Of a stretch of DNA of 64,000 nucleotides, positions 53,236 to 64,000 are shown piece after piece; within the stretch, counting starts at the first letter, position 1, and every line of letters begins with the position of its first letter. The DNA is from Molanna angustata (taxonomy: Eukaryota > Arthropoda > Insecta > Trichoptera > Molannidae): contig OY754990.1 of NCBI GenBank assembly GCA_963576475.1, forward strand, positions 5,671,756 to 5,735,755, in the 5' to 3' direction. Below the pieces are notes generated by a model. That model was not told the origin of the DNA, ran no database searches, and saw only the letters and a list, made by a program, of their open reading frames with translations. A program made the translations under genes and the position numbers.

Positions 53236-53790
53236 GATTTTTCGATTGGATGTTTGTGTGAAAAATATAAGGGCCTGCTGCGATTGAATGAATGTTTGTG
53301 TGAAAACTATAAGGGCCTGCTTCGATTAGATGAATGTTTGTGTGAAAACTATAAGGGCCTGTTTTGACTGGATGAATGTTTGTGTGAAAAATATATGGGC
53401 CTTTTTCGATTTCGATTGGATGAATGTTTGTGTGAAAACTATAAGGGCCTGTTTTGACTGGATGAATGTTTGTGTGAAAAATATATGGGCCTTTTTCGAT
53501 TAGATGAATGTTTGTGTGAAAACTATAAGGGCCTGTTTCGATTGTATGTATGTTTGTGTGAAAACTATAAGGGCATGCTTCGATTGGATGAATGTTTGTG
53601 TGAAAACTATAAGGGCCTGCTTCGATTGGATGAATGTTTGTGTGAAAACTATTAGGGCCTGCTTCGATTGGATGAATGTTTGTGTGAAAACTATTAGGGC
53701 CTGCTTCGATTGGATGAATGTTTGTGTGAAAACTATTAGGGCCTGCTTCGATTGGATTAATGTTTGTGTGAAAAATATAAGTGACTGTTT
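53236..53790. repeat. 42-bp tandem repeat, about 13 units
   Basis: Unit of the form ATGAATGTTTGTGTG - AAAACTATAAGGGCC - TGCTTCGATTGG, period 42 bp, with one longer unit near 53400-53420 (extra TTCGAT, 6 bp). Because 42 is divisible by 3, frames stay open: on the minus strand 53174-53908 is a 244-residue frame with repeated 14-residue blocks like FHTNIHPIEAGPYS and a hydrophobic start (LSIIIVLLQ, ILFSIIIIFG), and plus-strand frames give MNVCVKTIRACFDW blocks. I do not call a gene. Confidence 0.92.
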
Positions 53791-53880
53791 TGATTCGATT
53801 ACCCTTACATACATGACTCCCAAAAATGATGATTATTGAAAATAGTATATACATAGATTGTAGAAGCACTATTATAATGC

Positions 53881-53975
53881 TAAGCCGGTGTCTCATATTA
53901 TGTAGCATAAATCTATACGGAATCTATCTAAGCCAGTGTCTCATATGTAGCATAAATCTATACGGAATCTAAATC
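53881..53975. repeat. two-copy tandem duplication, 47-48 bp
   Basis: TAAGCC(G/A)GTGTCTCATAT ... ATGTAGCATAAATCTATACGG repeats at 53881 and 53929 with a 3-base deletion and few changes. 53976-54305 shows no gene. Confidence 0.85.
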
Positions 53976-54307
53976 AATGATTCGATTTATACAAAAACAC
54001 TGTAAAAATAAAATACATTATTAATTATTTCGGTTGATTTAACGATGAATTAATTTCGCCATTTTTTTTCTCGCTACAATTAGCGAATTTCCAAAAACTC
54101 TCGACGGCGGACCTTTGTGTTAAATCGTCCAACTTCTAATTGATTCGCTCCAGGAAGTTTGGACCAACTTTTTCACTTCCGAGAGGCGTTTGTGAAAATA
54201 TTTTTGCTTAATATAAAGTAGCAGATTTTTTTCTTACACCATAGACCAATCAATCAATTAGCTTCTCACTCTGCGCTTAATAAATTTGTCTTTGATTTTG
54301 GTGTAAG

Positions 54308-54636
<329 letters not shown>

Positions 54637-54865
54637 CGCGGCTGCAATAAAGTGCGGACCTTGCCGTGACAAAAACCACGATTGTGCGGACAGACCTCAA
54701 AGTGAGGACGTCCGCATAATAATTAAGCAACGCGTCAAATGTACCGTTAGAATCCTCGCATTCTAAATAGTCTATTGGAGAAATCTTGAGATTTTGGTAT
54801 TGGGGTCCCCAAATTCGGTATTTTTGTCATAAAAAGTTAACACATGCTAAACTTTTAGTTCATGC

Positions 54866-55048
54866 GTGTAAACACCACGTGGCGCCACCAGTCCGAAGAG
54901 TATGAATATATGCGAAAATGCGGACCTTACGTCAAGTCCGCATATTACAATAACAGCATACTTATCTCTGGACCGCGTGTATTCTTTCCGTATAAAAAAA
55001 TACTTCTTGTGTGTAAACGCCAAGTGGCGCGACCAGTCCGAAGAGTAT
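54866..55048. repeat. 38-bp direct repeats, 145 bp apart
   Basis: 54866-54903 and 55011-55048 share GTGTAAAC, GTGGCGC and CCAGTCCGAAGAGTAT with few differences. Between them GCGGACCTTACGTCAAGTCCGC forms a small hairpin (CGGACTT/AAGTCCG-type), and GTGCGGAC motifs recur at 54650-54720. No gene. Confidence 0.75.
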
Positions 55049-55437
55049 ATATATATATACAAAAATGCTTCAGAACTACATTTTCATAGTATTTCAAATA
55101 AAACCTGTTTTTATGATGAAATACTTATTAAAAAGATAAATTATTGCAATATTCGAAACTAGTTGTGTGCACTCTCTACGTGATACCTACCTGTTGAGAA
55201 ATTGATGTAAAATTACGCTAAAAAATTCTTTAATTATGACCAATTTAATTTGGTACTGTAAATTAGTCAAATCCAAGTAGGTATTCATATACCTACATTT
55301 ACACATACTCAAGACATCGGCAGTTGGATCTCATGTATTTACATTTAACCTACACAAAACATATAAGATCATTTCACAACAAGCAACAGTTATAATATAT
55401 ATCTATAGTCATATTGTAATTCACGCGATTGTCATAG

Positions 55438-55790
55438 GTACCATACCTTTACGCCGTTTACCTATTTGGGGTAGGCAGAGAGGACCGAACACTAGATTCC
55501 TCTATCTTGACATACATTTCTCGCTTCATTCACGTTCATGCATCGTGTCATACACGCTCTGCTATTATTCTTACTTCTGACACCTCCATCTTTCAAAATT
55601 CCATTAATGTGATCGTGCCAACTTTTCCTTGGCCGACCTCTACCTTTCGTTCCTCTTTTATCACCCTTATATACTTTTTTCGTCAGTCGATCATCATTCA
55701 TTCTTTCTACGTGGCCAAACCACCTAAGGGCATTTACTCACGATATCTCTTTCAATCATACATCTCATTTCTTATTCTGTCATAGGTAGG
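55438..55790 (-). pseudogene. RTE-A 3' end, founder block of each satellite monomer
   Basis: Minus strand reads NDDRLTKKVYKGDKRGTKGR, GRPRKSWHDHINGILKDGG and CQDRGIWxSVL with the ACCATACC tail complement, i.e. the subfamily seen at 12655-13125. The block recurs in every monomer (starting near 56996, 58552, 59733, 61285, 62465, 63648) with the same truncation at GTCATAGGTAGGTACC, so it was captured once and then amplified. Frames of 69 or 92 residues in it are repeated relics. Confidence 0.85.
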
Positions 55791-56404
55791 TACCTACCTA
55801 AATATTACACAAATGTGTATATTAGCCGATCGCGTACCGTACAGCCGAAGTTGAAAAATCGTGCGTTAGATAGTGGTTACCTTTATCACACCTCAAGAAA
55901 TTTATAAAGCGACTAATCAGAAGATATCACCTTTCCAATGGAAACAAAAATCATCGAAATCGGTCAACTTTTGTCATAATTTTCACTGAACATAAAATCA
56001 CGTCGAATTATTATATGTAACCCAGGTTTAAATAATAAACGAGAGGGTTGTGGCCAACCATCAACTCTCAACTATATGTAAATAGTAAGAGCATATTTGT
56101 CTTCTTGAAAGATTGACAATCAATCCCTAAATATATTTTTATGATGAACATTACTATTAAATTACTAAACACATAAAAATAATCTATAGCCTGAAAGCAA
56201 TTTGAAAGTTTTGATTGATTACGTTCATGTAGATGTCGGTTTTTTATATATAAGTAGGAGATTATTATATGTGTCTAAGTTGTCAATTGAAATGTATTTA
56301 CTTCATTTTTTTGCAAAAAAAGAATTTAGTCACGACCACATTCAATACAAATTGTATGGAAAACGACACGAGGACTCATTGATCGACTTTAGTTTGATTA
56401 TCTA

Positions 56405-56790
56405 ATTAATCTTCATAATATTATGCCATCAAGTGGTTTACCCATTCGGGGTAGGAAAAAAAAGGACTGAACTCCACATTATACTATCCTGACATACGTA
56501 CCTACATAGTTTATGATAGTTATATGTACCTAGATATATTATATAATACAAAACATATTATATTTTATAATTTCGATTCAGGTTTAATTATTTGGTAAGT
56601 AGGTACTTATTTTTCAAATATTATTTTTATCTACTTATATATTTATTTATTTTTAAATATACCTACATATAAAATTGATATTTCATTACATTTGTAGCTG
56701 CAATACTGTAGGTACCTACTGTAAATTAGTCAATTCCAAGTAGGTATTTAGTATAAAACATAAAAGTAATAATAATAATAATTTTGAATG
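56405..56790 (-). repeat. family S block present only in long monomers
   Basis: AAGTGGTTTACCC, CGGGGTAGGAAAAAAAAGG, GAACTCCACATTATACTATCC and TGACATACGTACC are the complement of the family S end at 33990-34070. This 370-odd-bp block also sits near 57970-58340 and 60700-61070 and is deleted in the short monomers. Confidence 0.75.
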
Positions 56791-59700
56791 ATTTATATAG
56801 CAACGTCTTCGTGAATGTCTCACCTCAACACCGCTTAACTATTCATATACCTACATTTACACATACTCAAGACATCGGCAGTTGGATCTCATGTATTAAT
56901 ATTTAACATACACAAAACATATAAGATCGTTTCATAACAAGCAACAATTATAATATATATCTATAGTCATATTGTAATTCACGCGATTGTCATAGGTACC
57001 ATACCATCACGCTGTTTACCTATTTGGGGTAGGCAGAGAGGACCGAACACTAGATTCCTCTATCTTGACATACATTTCTCGCTTCATTCACGTTCATGCA
57101 TCGTGTCATACACGCTCTGCTATTATTCTTACTTCTGACACCTCCATCTTTCAAAATTCAATTAATGTGATCGTGCTAACTTTTCCTTGGCCGACCTCTA
57201 CCTTTCGTTCCTCTTTTATCACCCTTATATACTTTTTTCGTCAGTCGATCATCATTCATTCTTTCTACGTGGCTAAACCATCTAAGGGCATTTACTCACG
57301 ATATCTCTTTCAATCATACATCTCATTTCTTATTCTGTCATAGGTAGGTACCTACCTAAATATTACACAAATGTGTATATTAGCCGATCGCGTAACGTAC
57401 AGCCGAAGTTGAAAAATCGTGCGTTAGATAGTGGTTACCTTTATCACACCTCAAGAAATTTATAAAGCGACTAATCAGAAGATATCACCTTTCCAATGGA
57501 AACAAAAATCATCGAAATCGGTCAACTTTTGTCAGAATTTTCACTGAACATAAAATCACGTCGAATTATTATATGTAACCCAGGTTTTAATAATAAACGA
57601 GAGGGTTGTGGCCAACCATCAACTCTCAACTATATGTAAATAGTAAGAGCATATTTGTCTTCTTGAAAGATTGACAATCAATCCCTAAATATATTTTTAT
57701 GATGAACATTACTATTAAATTACTAAACACATAAAAATAATCTATAGCTTGAGAGCAATTTGAAAGTTTTGATTGATTACGTTCATGTAGATGTCGGTTT
57801 TTTATATATAAGTAAGAGATAATTATATGTGTCTAAGTTTTCAATTGAAATGTATTTACTTCATTTTTTTGCAAAAAAAGAATTTAGTCACGACCACATT
57901 CAATAGAAAATTGTATGGAAAACGACACGAGGACTCATTGATCGACTTTAGTTTGATTATCTAATTAATCTTCATAATATTATGCCATCAAGTGGTTTAC
58001 CCAATCGGGGTAGGAAAAAAAAGCACTGAACTCCACATTATACTATCCTGACATACGTACCTACATAGTTTATGATAGTTATATGTACCTAGATATATTA
58101 TATAATACAAAACATATTATATTTTATAATTTCGATTCAGGTTTAATTATTTGGTAAATACTTATTTTTCAAATATTATTTTTATCTACTTATATATTTA
58201 TTTATTTTAAATATACCTACATATAAAATTGATATTTCATTACATTTGTAGCTGCAATACTGTAGGTACCTTCTGTAAATTAGTCAATTCCAAGTAGGTA
58301 TTTAGTATAAAACATAAAAGTAATAATAATAATAATTTTGAATGATTTATATAGCAACGTCTTCGTGAATGTCTCACCTCAACACCGCTTAACTATTCAT
58401 ATACCTACATTTACACATACTCAAGACATCGGCAGTTGGATCTCATGTATTAATATTTAACATACACAAAACATATAAGATCGTTTCATAACAAGCAACA
58501 ATTATAATATATATCTATAGTCATATTGTAATTCACGCGATTGTCATAGGTACCATACCATCACGCTGTTTACCTATTTGGGGTAGGCAGAGAGGACCGA
58601 ACACTAGATTCCTCTATCTTGACATACATTTCTCGCTTCATTCACGTTCATGCATCGTGTCATACACGCTCTGCTATTATTCTTACTTCTGACACCTCCA
58701 TCTTTCAAAATTCAATTAATGTGATCGTGCTAACTTTTCCTTGACCGACCTCTACCTTTCGTTCCTCTTTTATCACCCTTATATACTTTTTTCGTCAGTC
58801 GATCATCATTCATTCTTTCTACGTGGCTAAACCATCTAAGGGCATTTACTCACGATATCTCTTTCAATCATACATCTCATTTCTTATTCTATCATAGGTA
58901 GGTACCTACCTAAATATTACACAAATGTGTATATTAACCGATCGCGTAACGTACAGCCGAAGTTGAAAAATCGTGCGTTAGATAGTGGTTACCTTTATCA
59001 CACCTCAAGAAATTTATAAAGCGACTAATCAGAAGATATCACCTTTCCAATGGAAACAAAAATCATCGAAATCGGTCAACTTTTGTAAGAATTTTCACTG
59101 AACATAAAATCACGTCGAATTATTATATGTAACCCAGGTTTTAATAATAAACGAGAGGGTTGTGGCCAACCATCAACTCTCAACTATATGTAAATAGTAA
59201 GAGCATATTTGTCTTCTTGAAAGATTGACAATCAATCCCTCAATATATTTTTATGATGAACATTACTATTAAATTACTAAACACATAAAAATAATCTATA
59301 GCCTGAGAGCAATTTGAAAGTTTTGATTGATTACGTTCATGTAGATGTCGGTTTTTTATATATAAGTAGGAGATTATTATATGTGTCTAAGTTGTCAATT
59401 GAAATGTATTTACTTCATTTTTTTGCAAAAAAAGAATTTAGTCACGACCACATTCAATACAAATTGTATGGAAAACGACACGAGGACGCATTGATCGACT
59501 TTAGTTTGATTATAATAATTTTGAATGATTTATATAGCAACGTCTTCGTGAATGTCTCACCTCAACACCGCTTAACTATTCATATACCTACATTTACACA
59601 TACTCAAGACATCGGCAGTTGGATCTCATGTATTAATATTTAACATACACAAAACATATAAGATCGTTTCATAACAAGCAACAATTATAATATATATCTA

Positions 59701-62700
59701 TAGTCATATTGTAATTCACGCGATTGTCATAGGTACCATACCATCACGCCGTTTACCTATTTGGGGTAGGCAGAGAGGACCGAACACTAGATTCCTCTAT
59801 CTTGACATACATTTCTCGCTTCATTCACGTTCATGCATCGTGTCATACACGCTCTGCTATTATTCTTACTTCTGACACCTCCATCTTTCAAAATTCCATT
59901 AATGTGATCGTGCCAACTTTTCCTTGGCCGACCTCTACCTTTCGTTCCTCTTTTATCACCCTTATATACTTTTTTCGTCAGTCGATCATCATTCATTCTT
60001 TCTACGTGGCTAAACCACCTAAGGGCATTTACTCACGATATCTCTTTCAATCATACATCTCATTTCTTATTCTGTCATAGGTAGGTACCTACCTAAATAT
60101 TACACAAATGTGTATATTAGCCGATCGCGTACCGTACAGCCGAAGTTGAAAAATCGTGCGTTAGATAGTGGTTACCTTTATCACACCTCAAGAAATTTAT
60201 AAAGCGACTTATCAGAAGATATCACCTTTCCAATGGAAACAAAAATCATCGAAATCGGTCAACTTTTGTCATAATTTTCACTGAACATAAAATCACGTCG
60301 AATTATTATATGTAACCCAGGTTTTAATAATAAACGAGAGGGTTGTGGCCAACCATCAACTCTCAACTATATGTAAATAGTAAGAGCATATTTGTCTTCT
60401 TGAAAGATTGACAATCCCTAAATATATTTTTATGATGAACATTACCTACTATTAAATTACTAAACACATAAAAATAATCTATAGCCTGAAAGCAATTTGA
60501 AAGTTTTGATTGATTACGTTCATGTAGATGTCGGTCGGTATATATAAGTAGGAGATTATTATATGTGTCTAAGTTGTCAATTGAAATGTATTTACTTCAT
60601 TTTTTTGCAAAAAAAGAATTTAGTCACGACCACATTCAATACAAATTGTATGGAAAACGACACGAGGACTCATTGATCGACTTTAGTTTGATTATCTAAT
60701 TAATCTTCATAATATTATGCCATCAAGTGGTTTACCCAATCGGGGTAGGAAAAAAAAGGACTGAACTCCACATTATACTATCCTGACATACGTACCTACA
60801 TAGTTTATGATAGTTATATGTACCTAGATATATTATATAATACAAAACATATTATATTTTATAATTTCGATTCAGGTTTAATTATTTGGTAAATACTTAT
60901 TTTTCAAATATTATTTTTATCTACTTATATATTTATTTATTTTTAAATATACCTACATATAAAATTGATATTTCATTACATTTGTAGCTGCAATACTGTA
61001 GGTACCTTCTGTAAATTAGTCAATTCCAAGTAGGTATTTAGTATAAAACATAAAAGTAATAATAATAATAATTTTGAATGATTTATATAGCAACGTCTTC
61101 GTGAATGTCTCACCTCAACACCGCTTAACTATTCATATACCTACATTTACACATACTCAAGACATCGGCAGTTGGATCTCATGTATTAATATTTAACATA
61201 CACAAAACATATAAGATCGTTTCATAACAAGCAACAATTATAATATATATCTATAGTCATATTGTAATTCACGCGATTGTCATAGGTACCATACCATCAC
61301 GCCGTTTACCTATTTGGGGTAGGCAGAGAGGACCGAACACTAGATTCCTCTATCTTGACATACATTTCTCGCTTCATTCACGTTCATGCATCGTGTCATA
61401 CACGCTCTGCTATAATTCTTACTTCTGACACCTCCATCTTTCAAAATTCAATTAATGTGATCGTGCTAACTTTTCCTTGGCCGACCTCTACCTTTCGTTC
61501 CTCTTTTATCACCCTTATATACTTTTTTCGTCAGTCGATCATCATTCATTCTTTCTACGTGGCTAAACCATCTAAGGGCATTTACTCACGATATCTCTTT
61601 CAATCATACATCTCATTTCTTATTCTGTCATAGGTAGGTACCTAAATATTACACAAATATGTATATTAGCCGATCGCGTAACGTACAGCCGAAGTTGAAA
61701 AATCGTGCGTTAGATAGTGGTTACCTTTATCACACCTCAAGAAATTTATAAAGCGACTAATCAGAAGATATCACCTTTCCAATGGAAACAAAAATCATCG
61801 AAATCGGTCAACTTTTGTCAGAATTTTCACTGAACATAAAATCACGTCGAATTATTATATGTAACCCAGGTTTTAATAATAAACGAGAGGGTTGTGGCCA
61901 ACCATCAACTCTCAACTATATGTAAATAGTAAGAGCATATTTGTCTTCTTGAAAGATTGACAATCAATCCCTCAATATATTTTTATGATGAACATTACTA
62001 TTAAATTACTAAACACATAAAAATAATCTATAGCCTGAGAGCAATTTGAAAGTTTTGATTGATTACGTTCATGTAGATGTCGGTTTTTTATATATAAGTA
62101 GGAGATTATTATATGTGTCTAAGTTGTCAATTGAAATGTATTTACTTCATTTTTTTGCAAAAAAAGAATTTAGTCACGACCACATTCAATACAAATTGTA
62201 TGGAAAACGACACGAGGACGCATTGATCGACTTTAGTTTGATTATAATAATTTTGAATGATTTATATAGCAACGTCTTCGTGAATGTCTCACCTCAACAC
62301 CGCTTAACTATTCATATACCTACATTTACACATACTCAAGACATCGGCAGTTGGATCTCATGTATTAATATTTAACATACACAAAACATATAAGATCGTT
62401 TCATAACAAGCAACAATTATAATATATATCTATAGTCATATTGTAATTCACGCGATTGTCATAGGTACCATACCATCACGCTGTTTACCTATTTGGGGTA
62501 GGCAGAGAGGACCGAACACTAGATTCCTCTATCTTGACATACATTTCTCGCTTCATTCACGTTCATGCATCGTGTCATACACGCTCTGCTATTATTCTTA
62601 CTTCTGACACCTCCATCTTTCAAAATTCAATTAATGTGATCGTGCTAACTTTTCCTTGACCGACCTCTACCTTTCGTTCCTCTTTTATCACCCTTATATA

Positions 62701-64000
62701 CTTTTTTCGTCAGTCGATCATCATTCATTCTTTCTACGTGGCTAAACCATCTAAGGGCATTTACTCACGATATCTCTTTCAATCATACATCTCATTTCTT
62801 ATTCTGTCATAGGTAGGTACCTACCTAAATATTACACAAATGTGTATATTAACCGATCGCGTAACGTACAGCCGAAGTTGAAAAATCGTGCGTTAGATAG
62901 TGGTTACCTTTATCACACCTCAAGAAATTTATAAAGCGACTAATCAGAAGATATCACCTTTCCAATGGAAACAAAAATCATCGAAATCGGTCAACTTTTG
63001 TCAGAATTTTCACTGAACATAAAATCACGTCGAATTATTATATGTAACCCAGGTTTTAATAATAAACGAGAGGGTTGTGGCCAACCATCAACTCTCAACT
63101 ATATGTAAATAGTAAGAGCATATTTGTCTTCTTGAAAGATTGACAATCAATCCCTCAATATATTTTTATGATGAACATTACTATTAAATTACTAAACACA
63201 TAAAAATAATCTATAGCCTGAGAGCAATTTGAAAGTTTTGATTGATTACGTTCATGTAGATGTCGGTTTTTTATATATAAGTAGGAGATTATTATATGTG
63301 TCTAAGTTGTCAATTGAAATGTATTTACTTCATTTTTTTGCAAAAAAAGAATTTAGTCACGACCACATTCAATACAAATTGTATGGAAAACGACACGAGG
63401 ACGCATTGATCGACTTTAGTTTGATTATAATAATTTTGAATGATTTATATAGCAACGTCTTCGTGAATGTCTCACCTCAACACCGCTTAACTATTCATAT
63501 ACCTACATTTACACATACTCAAGACATCGGCAGTTGGATCTCATGTATTAATATTTAACATACACAAAACATATAAGATCGTTTCATAACAAGCAACAAT
63601 TATAATATATATCTATAGTCATATTGTAATTCACGCGATTGTCATAGGTACCATACCATCACGCCGTTTACCTATTTGGGGTAGGCAGAGAGGACCGAAC
63701 ACTAGATTCCTCTATCTTGACATACATTTCTCGCTTCATTCACGTTCATGCATCGTGTCATACACGCTCTGCTATTATTCTTACTTCTGACACCTCCATC
63801 TTTCAAAATTCCATTAATGTGATCGTGCCAACTTTTCCTTGGCCGACCTCTACCTTTCGTTCCTCTTTTATCACCCTTATATACTTTTTTCGTCAGTCGA
63901 TCATCATTCATTCTTTCTACGTGGCTAAACCACCTAAGGGCATTTACTCACGATATCTCTTTCAATCATACATCTCATTTCTTATTCTGTCATAGGTAGG

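Larger units (their letters stand above)
55251..64000. repeat. satellite array in trimeric higher-order repeats
   Basis: At least 8.75 kb, running off the window. Taking GACATACATTTCTCGC as phase mark, monomers start at 55509, 57067, 58621, 59804, 61357, 62536 and 63719, giving lengths 1558, 1554, 1183, 1553, 1179 and 1183. Short monomers lack about 372 bp between GTTTGATTAT and AATAATTTTGAATG. Diagnostic bases recur every third monomer: CCATTAATGTGATCGTGCCAA at 55600, 59897 and 63812; CCTTGACCGACC and TTAACCGATCG only in the third monomers (58.7-58.9 and 62.6-62.9 kb); GCGTACCGTACAG only in the first. Monomers are otherwise nearly identical. Confidence 0.92.

Noticed and set aside
53236..53790. 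CRISPR array
   Set aside because: Repeats of 42 bp are contiguous without unique spacers, no cas genes are present, and the setting is eukaryotic.
59314..59643. 109-residue frame repeated in the short satellite monomers
   Set aside because: No ATG start of its own, no domain, and it spans the deletion junction of the satellite. Its repetition reflects array homogenisation.

Overview
This window looks like a repeat-saturated intergenic block of an AT-rich arthropod genome, most likely a butterfly or moth. The lineage is an inference from the kinds of LINE remnants and tRNA-derived SINEs, the hAT, Helitron-like and Penelope-like pieces, and the AT content. I found no intact host gene, no functional tRNA or rRNA gene, and nothing bacterial. 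Almost every longer open frame is a piece of a dead transposable element or an artefact of a tandem repeat.

Main families, with working names used below. RTE-A: a LINE whose RT carries YADD and whose C-terminus reads WFGHMGRM, with an ATGGT-type 3' tail. RTE-B: C-terminus KWQWAGHVAR, GAA tail. R-C, R-D and R-E: other LINE C-termini. CR1/Jockey-like LINE ends. SINE1 and SINE2: tRNA-headed. Unit A: fold-back repeat with 11-bp target duplications. Unit B: roughly 560-bp element with ACTCCTCACTAAC near both ends in inverted orientation. FB: about 845-bp element with repetitive inverted ends and 9-bp target duplications. Family S: short repeat sharing the RTE-A 3' end.

Layout. 0.7-16.5 kb: LINE, hAT, SINE, unit A and unit B remnants, including a TTAA-flanked MITE and FB copy 1. 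16.8-19.4 kb: a degenerate 55-bp minisatellite. 20-24.4 kb: LINE ends, a 306-bp TA tract, then sequence with no recognised gene. 24.49-24.74 kb: a perfect 256-bp palindrome. 25-35 kb: more LINE pieces, a 693-bp insertion flanked by AGCAT, a 111-bp tandem repeat. 35.3-38.9 kb: the largest unit A fold-back and FB copy 2. 39.7-41.7 kb: a 197-200-bp tandem repeat invaded by SINE1, itself invaded by a Penelope-like element with a GIY-YIG frame and perfect 115-bp inverted ends. 44.2-46.6 kb: a Jockey-like LINE interrupted by an RTE-A copy. 48.8-52.0 kb: a hAT relic, a very young-looking LINE stub, an R2-type endonuclease remnant and a 1431-bp DNA transposon. 53.2-53.8 kb: 42-bp repeats. 54.4-54.6 kb: TG tract. 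55.25 kb to the end: a satellite in three-monomer higher-order repeats built partly from RTE-A 3' ends.

There is no operon-like logic. The window is informative as a record of nested insertions: several target duplications are exact, so order of events can be read. The most unusual items are the hammerhead-like folds at the Penelope ends and in the palindrome, the higher-order satellite, the FB elements, and the small element that sits at TGACAGCG sites in both orientations.
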